Shown: positions 1 through 8,471 of the stretch, piece by piece | Layout of the letters: the number at the start of each line of letters is the position of its first letter | How positions within the stretch are numbered: the stretch's first letter is position 1 | Assembly (NCBI GenBank): GCA_001247695.2 | Contig: LGRX02014915.1 | Location: 1-24,376, forward strand | Reading direction: 5' to 3' | Source: Cymbomonas tetramitiformis | Taxonomy: Eukaryota; Chlorophyta; Pyramimonadophyceae; Pyramimonadales; Pyramimonadaceae | Length of the DNA stretch: 24,376 bases | Program-made: the position numbers and the translations under genes | Notes under the pieces: model-generated | Told to the model about the DNA's origin: nothing | The model's database searches: none | The model's input: only the letters and a program-made list of their open reading frames with translations

Positions 1-802
1 CATTAGGGTTTGCACGCCACCAAACCTCGAGGACGTGCGTGTAGATTTCCTCGATGCCCACCTTAGCCAACTCGGTGTCAAGGCGAAGCGGTGTGATAAC
101 TTCACGGTAAAACTCGGCATTCAGTGCCGCCAGTAGCTGTCGCTTGGCGGCCTTGTCGTCCAGAGAGCCGGCTCCAGAAGCCGCAATTGCTTTAAGGCAC
201 TCATCAAATTGAGCCACCAAGGGCTCTGGATCGTCAGAGGACCCAAAAGAAATGCCTAAAAGCTCCTCGTGATGGCGGAGCGGCCGATGCCCAGGCGGGA
301 GTAGCCGTTTGGTAACGTCTAGGAGCGCGCTCTTACCGTCGCGCGGAGAAATTCGAGCCGAAGCATCCACCCACCTTCGAGCTGGAGAGTGTGGGGCAGT
401 CAAAGACACCAACGCACGAAGTAAGATGTCGTTGAAAATCGGGTGAACCTCCTTGTCGACGTCCACGAGGTCAAAAATGTCCTCGTTGGCGGAGTCCTTG
501 TTGACGAATGAAGCCTCCAATGCAGTACGCAAGGAGTCCCATAGAAGTTATCGATGTGGCTCACTTCCGGGAAATGAAGACGCTTTGGTGCCTAGGGTGT
601 CCTTGGCAACACGCTTCACAACATCAATGTCCCAAGATGATTGCAAGACGGCATTGCCACGTGTCTTGTCAGCAGCAGCAAGGGTTGCATGCGCTGACCG
701 TGGAGTGCTCCTATAGCGAGCACCCACGTTTCTAGCGAAAATTGATTCAAGGCGCATTCTAGCACCCACGGCCGGGGTGTTAATGGAAAATTATGAAGAC
801 AT
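1..802 (-). pseudogene. gag: gag pseudogene, 5' part, of LTR retrotransposon copy A
   Basis: The minus strand from 802 down to 1 aligns codon by codon with the intact gag at 4263-5061. The ATG at 802-800 is followed by a TAA three codons later, and a second nonsense change (CAA to TAA) is at 550-548, in the stretch GSEPHR-stop-LLWDS. From that stop to the window edge both copies have 550 bases, so no net frameshift is present there. The last visible residues read IEEIYTHVLEVWW, against IEEVYTHILEVWW in the intact copy. The protein would be the N-terminal and central Gag domain, a structural RNA-packaging protein. A late ATG at 769-767 could give only about 73 residues. I am confident of the homology and of both stops. 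Confidence 0.85.
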
Positions 803-1196
803 CAGAATAATAAATCCCTATAGGAGGGGCGTTGGGGAAAAGGCGAAGTGCGAATTGTGGGGTGGCGAGCGACGGCAATGCAGTTACAGAGTGAGGCTAA
901 AATGGGGGTCGAACGAAACCAACGAAGTCGGAGATGCGACGGCCAAGGAGAAGTCGACAGAGGTGATCAAGCCAAATTCAAATTCCAAGACAAAGGTGAT
1001 CAAGTCAAAGACAAATTCCAACGCAGACATCCGTAGGGGTAGCCGAAAGTTCCCAATCCAAATCTCGCCGCAACATAGCGCAAGCCGCAAGCTCTAAATT
1101 GTCCAATTCAACACCTCGCGAGGCCCCAACGCCCCGCCAAGCGGAAAAGCTTAGCCAATCATGGCAAAGTTAGCAGTGATAAAAGCGGGGTGATAC

Positions 1197-1205
1197 CCCA
1201 TAACC
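1197..1205 (-). promoter_or_regulatory. Putative primer binding site, copy A
   Basis: On the minus strand GGTTATGGG directly follows the LTR end (...CTCACA). It is identical to the motif next to the 5' LTR of the complete element. It is complementary to CCCAUAACC in the anticodon loop of animal-type initiator tRNA-Met, the half-tRNA priming site known from Drosophila copia. Confidence 0.55.
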
Positions 1206-1396
1206 TGTGAGATATATTGTCACGACAATATATCGGGTGTCACTGAATAAGTTCATACAAGTGTAAACTGATTATAAAGATAAACGAATATAAAGCGGTC
1301 TGTGACCTAGGTATCTGCCACCTAGTACTGTACGAGTACAAGTACAGCTAAACGGGGTCAGAGCAAATTATGACCTACGGGTCACTGAATCCAGCA
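1206..1396 (-). repeat. LTR of copy A (191 bp)
   Basis: On the minus strand it begins TGCTGGATTCAGTGACCC and ends ATATCTCACA, the same ends as the two 193-bp LTRs of the complete element. By eye it is roughly 85-88% identical to them with a few small indels, so it belongs to an older insertion. It keeps the TTATATTCGTTTATC AT-rich stretch that may act as promoter. Confidence 0.85.
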
Positions 1397-2216
1397 AAAG
1401 GATCAGACGCGCCTTTGCACTGTTGTCACCAATGCTCGTTCGCAAAACGCTTTCTGGTGCAATCGACTGATTATTTTTTTCCCCACCCCACATATCAGCG
1501 CAGTAACTGTTTTCAGTTAGATCTCCTGCGTGAAAAGCAGATCTGAGTAAGCTGAGTTGGTGAACGCTAATGCGTGTCTCTTTCTTTCTAGGTAATGTCT
1601 TTGTTAAGTCAGCGTTTGGTCGATGTTTAGTCAGCGTTAAGTTTTTCCTCCCCTAAAGGGGCTTCCAGTGGCTCTTAGCGCCAACTGGGATTCGTTAGTA
1701 AAAGGGTAGCGCACTCACTCTCTCTGCAATGACGCAGAGAGCGAGCAAGGCGCATATCAAACAATAGAGAAATTACGACAGGTGAAAGTGATAAGGCAAG
1801 GAGAAAAGAAATAATTATCCACTTACCATTTTTTCAAGAAGAAAAATGGAAGCGGAAAATTATTTGAAGAGGGTGGGCGTTGAAGTCGTCGACGTTTTTT
1901 TGTGATGAAAAACCGGGATTGCACGTATCATACCGGGAAATGGTGTCGAAGGAAGAAACGACGGTCTATCTGACTACTACGATTACGGTATCGCCCATAT
2001 GATTTTCATAAGAATATGATCTTAATCCGATTTTGGGCAGTTTATGTCCGCCCTTATTTACCGCGCGTGTTCCTCGTAGGGTTGAAGTGATGCATCAAAG
2101 CATCCATATTCGAGTGACGAGCTCATCCATTCCCCACTCAAACTTGGGACATCCCCCCCACGGCTTCATAAACGAAAATGGTGGTGTATATCGTTTGATG
2201 GCCGAGAACGGCATAA

Positions 2217-2238
2217 CACACACACACACACACACACA
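2217..2238. repeat. (CA)n microsatellite
   Basis: About ten CA dinucleotides are followed by TATATATGTGTG, so the sequence can fold back on itself. Confidence 0.9.
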
Positions 2239-2274
2239 TATATATGTGTGTTTTAATATCGATTTCGCTATTAC

Positions 2275-2360
2275 CCGTCTGATTTTCGTCTGATTCTGAT
2301 CTGATTCTGATCTGATTCTGATCTGATCTGATCTGATATGACATGATCTGATTCTGATTA
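2275..2360. repeat. TCTGAT-type microsatellite
   Basis: Imperfect tandem TCTGAT and CTGAT units, interrupted near 2336 by ATATGACATG. It gives SDQNQ-like low-complexity peptides on the minus strand, which are not evidence of a gene. Confidence 0.85.
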
Positions 2361-2584
2361 TGCGTATGTCTGATTGACAACCTTGCCCCAGAGGCGTTGA
2401 GAACGAAGTGTACCCGATTGTACCACAACGCACTTCAACGTGTACATTCGCGATTTCTCTATACGGCCGGTGCCTTGCGCAACGGGCATGCGAATCGCGG
2501 ACGCCCTCTTTGAAGTGCGATGTATAGGCGCACATATTTTTCATACGCTATCCGCAAATAAACTTACTGAAAGTGAACACTTAA

Positions 2585-3200
2585 CACCTAAATGACGAAT
2601 TCGTTTTGAGCAGTATAGCATCAGTACGAGCGCGGAAACTGCCATAACTTCTACGTTGGTAGACTATTTGACATGTATGAAGTATTGATGTCCATATTTG
2701 AGACCTAAGCAAGGTCCCTCAACTATGCGAAGGCCATCCGACTCGATATATCGAGCAAGAAACTTACTGGAAAGTGCAGGGGTGGCCTACTGGTAGACGA
2801 TAAAAGTATGCCCTATGAAGATCGCTCTAAAGGCCTCAAATTAAGTACATGTTGTACTAGTTTCCCCCATTGGTATTCAACATGATAAGTCTTCGCCCAC
2901 TCATAACAGGAAGCCAATAGTGGTGCCAAGCTCATGGCGCATGATCGCAAATGCCCCCGGGAATGGGTTCAGCCGGATTTCCTGAAGTATGGGGAATGTG
3001 GATCGCATATATTGAGGTATGCACTCACGGTGTGAGTGATAACATGGTGCCATGGAATCCGCATGATTCCATTGTATAAGGTGCGGTGAAGAATCGTAGC
3101 AAATGGATGTTTAGAACTCGAGTTATCGCCGGAAACGTGAAAACCACTTACCTGCAAAACAACATCAGTACCAACAGTATAGCGATTCGTCATTTAGGTG
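2585..3200. mobile_element. TTAA-flanked MITE (piggyBac-like ends), copy 1, 616 bp
   Basis: The ends are a perfect 16-bp inverted repeat, CACCTAAATGACGAAT at 2585-2600 and its reverse complement at 3185-3200. Both ends are bordered by TTAA (2581-2584 and 3201-3204). TTAA duplication with short inverted ends is the hallmark of piggyBac-superfamily transposons. No transposase is encoded, so this would be a non-autonomous copy. The body from 2585 to about 3127 is homologous, in inverted orientation, to the split copy at 8471-8172 plus 3698-3513. That shows it is a repeated unit and not a chance hairpin. Superfamily assignment is inference from TTAA alone. Confidence 0.65.
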
Positions 3201-3512
3201 TTAACGTCTCATCTCGAGCAAATAACGAGATGGAACGTTGAAGTGCGGTTGAAACCCTAGCCTTCAAGGCCTGTCATCCGCGCGAATCACGATGATGGAC
3301 CTACCTATGCACGCAAGGTGCAAGTCATTTCGTGCTCAAATAACCTTTGTAGTTAACATTGATACCTCTGCATGGATTTGGAAGCCGAATATGCGTTGAC
3401 GCACCGCAATGTTCGGTTGCCTTGCGCTTTCGGCCGATGCTCAGCGACAACGGAGCATATAGAGATCCTTGAAAACTGGCGCGGTGGGCCAAGTTATGGT
3501 CAAGTTTGGGCC
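3201..3512. other. Spacer between the two MITE copies
   Basis: No gene is seen. It contains a hairpin CATCTCG / CGAGATG at 3208-3232, a 13-bp match in inverted orientation to 2429-2441 (ACGTTGAAGTGCG at 3235-3247), and a TTAA at 3353-3356 that might mark the inner end of MITE copy 2. Right at its border a 10-bp stem CAAGTTATGG / CCATAACTTG lies at about 3492-3522. Confidence 0.5.
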
Positions 3513-3698
3513 ATAACTTGAGTTCTAGACATCCATTTGCCACGATTCTTCGCATAGATTATATTGTGGAACTAGGTGCATGGCATGGCACCTCGTTTGT
3601 ATGTCATCACTCGCACGGTACGAGGTGTTGGGGGCATTTTCGGGCATGCGCCATAAACATGGCACCACTATCGGCGTGATGTTATGAGTGGGCAATGG
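3513..3698 (-). mobile_element. MITE copy 2, first piece (split by LTR element)
   Basis: Read on the minus strand, this piece matches copy 1 from about 2893 to 3127, with long shared words such as GCCCACTCATAAC, ATAGTGGTGCCA and GCAAATGGATGT. Its outer edge is the AATGG target duplication (3694-3698) of the LTR retrotransposon. The alignment to copy 1 continues without a gap beyond the retrotransposon at 8172. The inner end is not clear, because homology stops near 3513 before any matching terminal repeat. Confidence 0.75.
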
Positions 3699-3891
3699 TG
3701 CTGGATTCAGTGACCCGTAGGTCATGACTCACTCTGACTCCCGATAGTTGTACCAGTACTCGTACAGTACTAGGTGACAGATACCTAGGTCACAGACCGC
3801 CTTATATTCGTTTATCTCTTATAATCAATTTACACTTGTATGAAAAGTATTCAGTGACCACCCGATATACTACGGTATATTATATCTCACA
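3699..3891 (+). repeat. 5' LTR of copy B (193 bp)
   Basis: Begins TGCTGGATTCAGTGACCC and ends TTATATCTCACA. It differs from the 3' LTR at three positions: one C/T near 3730 and two in the stretch ATACTACGG near 3869-3873. AT-rich TTATATTCGTTTATC is a plausible promoter region. Transcription of gag would start here. Confidence 0.93.
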
Positions 3892-3900
3892 GGTTATGGG
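3892..3900 (+). promoter_or_regulatory. Putative primer binding site (half initiator tRNA-Met)
   Basis: GGTTATGGG begins at the base after the LTR. It is complementary to CCCAUAACC in the anticodon loop of animal-type initiator tRNA-Met, as in Drosophila copia. The match stops after nine bases, where GGTATTACCCC follows and can form its own small hairpin. No TGG for an ordinary tRNA 3' end is present at the LTR border. Confidence 0.55.
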
Positions 3901-4262
3901 GTATTACCCCGCTTTTATCACTGCTGACTTTGCCATGATTGGCTAAGTTTTTCCGCTTGGCGGGGCGTTGGGGCCTCGCGAGGTGTTGAATTGGCCACTT
4001 TAGGGCGTGCGGTTTGCGCTAAGTTGCGGTGAGATTTCGGATTGGGACTTTCGGCAACTTCTTCGAGTGTCCGCGTTGGATTTTGTTTTAGACTTGGCTT
4101 GATCACCCCTGTCAACATCTCCTTGGCCGTCGCGTGTTCGACTTCGTTGATTTCGTTCGACCCCATCTTCTTCTTACTCCGCGACTGCATTGCCGTCGTC
4201 CGCCACCCTACGATTTGACCCTCGCCTTTTCCCCAACCCCCCTCCTATAGGAATTTATTCTG

Positions 4263-6659
4263 ATGAATTCATCCTCAGTTGGTACACCTGCCGTGGGCGC
4301 TAGAATGCGCCTTGATTCAATTTTTGCTAGGAACGTGGGTGCTCGCTATAAGAGCACCCCGCAGTCAGCGAAGGTCGTGCTCGCTGCTGCTGACAGGACA
4401 CGCGGCAATGCCGTGTTACAATCGTCCTGGGACACTGACGTTGTGAAGCGTGTCGCGAAGGACACATTGGGAACGAAGGCGTCTTCGTTTTCAGGGAGTG
4501 AACCACATCGTCAACTGCTTTGGGATTCCTTGGTGACTGCCTTGGAGGCATCGTTTGTCAACAAGGACAACGCCAACGAGGACATCTTTGACCTCGTGGA
4601 CGTCACCAAAGAGGTTCACCCGATCTTCAACGACATTTTACTTCGTGCGTTGGTCTCTTTGACAACACCCCACTCTCCAGCTCGAAGGTGGGTTGACGCT
4701 TCGGCTCGGATTTCTCCGCGCGACGGTAAGCGTGCCCTCCTTGAAATCACCAAGCGGCTGCTGCCGCCTGGGCATCGACCGCTCCGACATCACGAGGAGC
4801 TCTTAAGCATTTCTTTTGGGTCCTCTGTTGACCCAGAGCCTTTAGTGGCCCAATTTGACGAGTGTCTTAAGGCTATCGCGGCTAGCGGAGCGGGTCCCCT
4901 GGACGACGAAGCCGCCAAAAGGCAGCTCCTGGTGGCACTGGACGCCGAATTTTACAAGGAGGTGATCACCCCGCTTCGCCTGGACACTGAATTGGCGAAG
5001 GTGAGCATCGAGGAGGTTTACACTCACATTCTGGAAGTGTGGTGGTGTGCGAACCCTAATGGCCCTCCCACCCGCCCCAAGGCAGCCGCGCCTATCCCGA
5101 CGCACACGCCTCTCGGATTGGCTTACGCAGGTGGGGAGCCGAGTGACGTCTCGGGCTTCCTCGAGGAGTTCGCTCGTATCATTGGTGAGGCCTCTGCCCT
5201 ACTTGCCTCCCTCCGTCATGACGAGCGCGAGATTGCACGAGACACACCGCCGCCACGGAATGATTCTCACCGTCCGCATGGAGGCGGTGGTGTGAGGTTC
5301 CCACCGTCCAAGTGGCGTGACGAGCGGAACCGTCGGACCGACGGTAAATTTCACGGCCGTAATAATCGTCACGTGGGATGGAAGCACCGCTTCGGGGCGT
5401 CCCCACTCCCGAAGGGCGGGAATTGGCCTCAAGGTATTAGGACGCAGGGTGCTAGGAGCATCTCGTTTCACTCCGCATCCTCGGCCTTCGTACAGGAGTG
5501 CCCACTCTGCCCTGGGCACTTTCACGACACTGCACGTTGTCCTGAGGTGTGTGGTTCGTGCGATGTTGACCTGCGTGATGCCGCCATGGACTTGGACGAA
5601 GTGGTTTCGGCCTTCCAGACCGCCTTCGACGACGAAAACGACGAGGAATTCGCTGACCTGTGCCACGAGCACGACCAGCCACTGGTGCGTACCGATCCTG
5701 AGCCCTTCACCTACCCGGTGCGGCACGACGTGGGATTACGTGCCCACTACGCGGGCTTGGGTCATGGTGCTTCGGACGCCGGCATGGAGAATGTGCTTTC
5801 AGATGCACGGGGCGTTCTTGAGTCACTCCGGTCTGCGGCTACGGCTGCACAGGTCGGTGGTGCTGCCGCCGCTGGTAAGCAGCCACCACTACACATCGGT
5901 ACTCTGTCTGTACCGCAGGTGGTGTGCGATGCGCCACCACCTGACAATCACGAGATCGACACTAACCTGTACCCTATTTCGGCATCGGACCCCGCTTCTT
6001 TCGGTTCTCCTTTCGAGGAGCCGCTACGTGTCTCTTTTATGGACCAGGTAATGCCGGCTTGCTCTAACCCCTCCCTAAAATTATGCTCGATTGACTCGGT
6101 TCACGAGCCGATTCACACGGGAGAGCTTTCCGTGATCGACGATGACAACGACTCCGACGGTTTTTCTTATTCCGGAGACGAGATTCCCTCGGCCCCACCG
6201 GCTACACGGTCACGTGTCGGTGTGGCAACATTGCCGAGGGTCTTCTCCTTTGCATCTCTAGCCCTGCCCGTACTCATGTGTCTTGCATGTGTGTCAGCGG
6301 TTCAGGGTTCGGTGGTGCTCGATCGAGCCCCTGAATTCACCGCAGCGGTACATCCCACTGGGGTGACTGCCGACAGTCTGTCTGCCTTGCCGAACTATTT
6401 TACCTTCGGCTTTCCTTTTCCTTCTGTGGTTTCGGCAGGTTTGAGTTCAGATTTTCACTTTTCGGAATTCCTAATTTTGCTCTACGAGTCTTCTCCTAAC
6501 TCTGGTTTCTGGTCTTGGCTTCTGGATTATTGTCCATTACCCTTTCTTGGGTACACATCGATGTACCCAAGGTCACCTACGCACACACGTGATGTGGGTG
6601 CTCGATACGGATCCGGTGACCATATTACTAAAATATGTTGTCCACAAGACCTCCCTTGA
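4263..6659 (+). CDS. gag: Gag-like polyprotein of LTR retrotransposon, CCHC zinc knuckle
   Basis: A 798-residue ORF with no pol domain. Residues about 50-275 form a mostly helical capsid-like region with the words DIFDLVDVTKEVHPIFND and KRQLLVALDAEFYKEV. A Gly/Arg/His-rich basic stretch at about 330-395 could bind RNA. A CX2CX4HX4C zinc knuckle (CPLCPGHFHDTARC) lies at 413-426, followed by an acidic segment at about 440-470. Residues 660-680 are a hydrophobic, membrane-like helix, which is odd for Gag. The ATG at 4263 lies about 370 bp after the 5' LTR, and the degraded copy A has its ATG at the matching place. Residues from about 757 to the stop are encoded by a later insertion. Without that insertion the frame continues to a TGA at 7769. 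The protein should assemble particles that package element RNA, in trans with another element's enzymes. Confidence 0.85.
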   Translation: MNSSSVGTPAVGARMRLDSIFARNVGARYKSTPQSAKVVLAAADRTRGNAVLQSSWDTDVVKRVAKDTLGTKASSFSGSEPHRQLLWDSLVTALEASFVNKDNANEDIFDLVDVTKEVHPIFNDILLRALVSLTTPHSPARRWVDASARISPRDGKRALLEITKRLLPPGHRPLRHHEELLSISFGSSVDPEPLVAQFDECLKAIAASGAGPLDDEAAKRQLLVALDAEFYKEVITPLRLDTELAKVSIEEVYTHILEVWWCANPNGPPTRPKAAAPIPTHTPLGLAYAGGEPSDVSGFLEEFARIIGEASALLASLRHDEREIARDTPPPRNDSHRPHGGGGVRFPPSKWRDERNRRTDGKFHGRNNRHVGWKHRFGASPLPKGGNWPQGIRTQGARSISFHSASSAFVQECPLCPGHFHDTARCPEVCGSCDVDLRDAAMDLDEVVSAFQTAFDDENDEEFADLCHEHDQPLVRTDPEPFTYPVRHDVGLRAHYAGLGHGASDAGMENVLSDARGVLESLRSAATAAQVGGAAAAGKQPPLHIGTLSVPQVVCDAPPPDNHEIDTNLYPISASDPASFGSPFEEPLRVSFMDQVMPACSNPSLKLCSIDSVHEPIHTGELSVIDDDNDSDGFSYSGDEIPSAPPATRSRVGVATLPRVFSFASLALPVLMCLACVSAVQGSVVLDRAPEFTAAVHPTGVTADSLSALPNYFTFGFPFPSVVSAGLSSDFHFSEFLILLYESSPNSGFWSWLLDYCPLPFLGYTSMYPRSPTHTRDVGARYGSGDHITKICCPQDLP

Positions 6660-7611
6660 GGTACCCAAACACTCACTTTAGGTATTTTGGGTGATTATCA
6701 TGGTTAGGTGGAGCCTTTCGGGATGCCCATTTTCAGATTTATTGTGTTTTTCGAGAGGCCAAAATCTTGGGTACATCGCTTGGGTACATCGACTTTGCTG
6801 ACCTGTATGGACCCTGCGATGGCCGATCTCGACCAAACTACCGTGTTTTATAGTTTAAGTATACATCGAAGTCGATATATTATGAATGGTAGACACCACA
6901 ACTTTCAAATGTATTGCCTACTCTCATGCGAGCGTATGCCTATATCAGGATCGCATGTCATAAATATCGATGCTCGCAGTGATTTTCATAGGGTTTCTTA
7001 TTACACATCATTCGAGATATATCCGAGTGCACAGGGTGTGTATCGTCGCGTGCTTTTGCAACCTTTTTAAATACGTTCGATCGAATTATTTGCATGTATT
7101 ACGCCACGAGCAAGGAAAACCCGCGAGCAAGGCGCCCACTTCTTTGCGAGCTGTCGACTGTGACATGGCGTGAAACCCGCGAGGTCAATATGAACTTCGG
7201 ATAGACGGGCAGGGCAGGGACGAAATGGGGGGGCGCTCCTGCCAAAACTGGCCAAAGGAATCGGTAGTATGCCTAGAATATAATAAAATATGTACTTCAG
7301 ACGCGAAGGAAACTGCCAAATGCACTTTGAAAACAGCTTGGAAACGAAGAGGGGAAAATGTTTAAAAAACAAATGTTTTTTTTTGAAAAGTTGGCACTTA
7401 GGGCGTATTGTGGCGCTTATAGCGATATATTGGCCAATCCTCGAGACCCATGTCGCATATCAGCGGGTTGACCACCGAGTCGGGGTTCATATATGTCGTT
7501 CCCAGCTCAAATGCGAATATTCTCATCCCTTAAATATGAAGAAAAGCTTGGGTACATATCGATGTACCCAAGAGCCTTGGGTACATCGTTGTGTACCGGG
7601 GGGTAATGGAC
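6532..7611. mobile_element. 1,080-bp insertion with inverted ends inside the retrotransposon
   Basis: The left end (6532-6572) and right end (7575-7611) are inverted copies. Both start GTCCATTACCC on their own strand and then share GGTACACA-CGATGTACCCAAGG with small differences. Flanks show an imperfect repeat, ATTATT before and ATTATG after. The frame of gag before the left end resumes after the right end, as expected if this DNA was added later. The palindrome TTGGGTACA..TCGATGTACCCAA recurs at 7549-7572 and half copies at about 6766-6787. No transposase is recognisable inside. The family is unknown to me. Confidence 0.55.
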
Positions 7612-7769
7612 ATTATGGTTCTGGCTTCTGGTTCTGGACTCTGGGCTCTGGACTCTGGTTCTGGATTATGAGTTCTGGACTCTGGTTCTGGTTGGACATC
7701 TTTGACACCGACGACTTCTTCCACTCTGGTGAACTCTGCAACTTTGTAGACCACTTTGAAAGTGGCTGA
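7612..7769 (+). pseudogene. gag: Displaced 3' end of gag
   Basis: If 6532-7611 is removed with one copy of ATTAT, the gag frame passes from ...WLLDY directly into GSGFWFW and stays open to TGA at 7767-7769. The added tail is about 50 residues. Its first half is Trp/Phe/Gly/Ser low complexity made by TTCTGG/CTCTGG units (about 7617-7700). The last part reads LDIFDTDDFFHSGELCNF. The tail before the insertion (NSGFWSWLLD) has the same composition, which supports continuity. It is not a separate gene. Confidence 0.55.
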
Positions 7770-7973
7770 GTATCTGCAAAATGTAGCTGTAGGAACTTAG
7801 CTTGAAGGCAGTATCCTAGCAGCAGTTTTAGAAAGGGACCGCCCTGGCTAAAGCACAGGCCTCCCTCTAGCAGTTTCCAGCTACGAGCTGTTTGTTGTTT
7901 CGGAACAATTTGCTTTGTCTGTGCTCCGCTCTCTGCCACCTGTAACAGCACTATGTACAGTCACAGGGTGGTG
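7770..7973 (+). other. 3' internal region of the retrotransposon, non-coding
   Basis: No pol-derived frame is visible. The last bases before the 3' LTR (CAGGGTGGTG) form only a weak purine-rich tract, the expected place of the plus-strand primer. Confidence 0.5.
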
Positions 7974-8166
7974 TGCTGGATTCAGTGACCCGTAGGTCAT
8001 GACTTACTCTGACTCCCGATAGTTGTACCAGTACTCGTACAGTACTAGGTGACAGATACCTAGGTCACAGACCGCCTTATATTCGTTTATCTCTTATAAT
8101 CAATTTACACTTGTATGAAAAGTATTCAGTGACCACCCGATATAATATGGTATATTATATCTCACA
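7974..8166 (+). repeat. 3' LTR of copy B (193 bp)
   Basis: Same length and ends as the 5' LTR, with three differences. It is followed at 8167-8171 by AATGG, matching the five bases before the 5' LTR. Confidence 0.93.
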
Positions 8167-8171
8167 AATGG

Positions 8172-8471
8172 CGTATCATGATGCTAATTGAAAGAAAGCA
8201 GCGTATCCTGAATTTGAAGCTTTTAGAGCACTTTCCAGAGAGCATACTTTTGTCACTTGCCAGCAGAGCACCCCTGCACTTTCACGTAAGTGTTTTGCTC
8301 GATATATTGAGTTTGGTGGCCTTTGGAGGGTTGGAGGACCTCACTCAACTCTCGAATATGGACATCCGCAATACTTCATACATATAGAATAGCTCACTAA
8401 CATGGAAGTTATGGCGGTTTAAGCGCTCATACGGATCCCATACTGTTGAAAACGCATCCGTCAATATAGTG
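8172..8471 (-). mobile_element. MITE copy 2, second piece (split by LTR element)
   Basis: On the minus strand from 8471 this begins after TTAA (8472-8475) with a diverged end (CACTATATTGACGGATGCG against CACCTAAATGACGAATTCG in copy 1). It then follows copy 1 from 2585 to about 2890, sharing for instance GCCATAACTTC, ATGTATGAAGTATTG, ATATATCGAGCAA and GAAAGTGCAGGGGTG. At 8172 the alignment jumps across the retrotransposon to 3693 with no lost sequence. Confidence 0.75.

Larger units (their letters stand above)
1..1396 (-). mobile_element. LTR retrotransposon copy A, partial (5' LTR, leader, gag start), degraded
   Basis: Reading the minus strand, this is the 5' part of an LTR retrotransposon of the same family as the complete element at 3699-8166. 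The order is a 191-bp LTR, a primer-binding-site-like motif, a leader of about 390 bp and a gag reading frame that runs off the window edge. Homology to the complete copy is continuous, and base 1 corresponds to base 5061 of that copy. The gag frame has early stops, so this copy is dead as a protein source. It lies head to head with the complete element, the two 5' LTRs being 2.3 kb apart. Its far end and 3' LTR are outside the window. Confidence 0.85.
1397..2580. other. Non-coding spacer between transposons
   Basis: No convincing coding sequence is visible on either strand. The stretch holds a perfect 8-bp stem hairpin at 1720-1741 (CTCTCTGC / GCAGAGAG, loop of 6), AT-rich sequence around 1790-1860, and the microsatellites listed separately. 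The short ORFs overlapping 2033-2544 only exist because they read through the microsatellites. Confidence 0.6.
3699..8166 (+). mobile_element. Complete gag-only LTR retrotransposon (copy B), Copia-type priming
   Basis: A 4,468-bp element is bounded by 193-bp LTRs that differ at only three visible positions, so it inserted recently. It is flanked by a perfect 5-bp target duplication AATGG (3694-3698 and 8167-8171). LTRs start TG and end CA. A putative half-tRNA primer site follows the 5' LTR. One long ORF encodes Gag with a CCHC zinc knuckle. No protease, integrase, reverse transcriptase or RNase H motif is visible between 6660 and 7973, so it must rely on proteins from a full-length relative. 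Gag-only elements of this kind are known in plants as TR-GAG. A further 1,080-bp insertion sits inside it. Superfamily (Ty1/copia) is inferred from the primer site and zinc knuckle, not from pol. Confidence 0.88.

Noticed and set aside
3918..4190. Antisense ORF in the retrotransposon leader, partly matched in copy A
   Set aside because: Similarity between the two copies is explained by nucleotide homology. Replacement changes are frequent and copy A loses the frame.
6708..7070. 120-codon ORF inside the inner insertion as a transposase fragment
   Set aside because: No catalytic or DNA-binding motif is visible, and the sequence is AT-rich with palindromic units.
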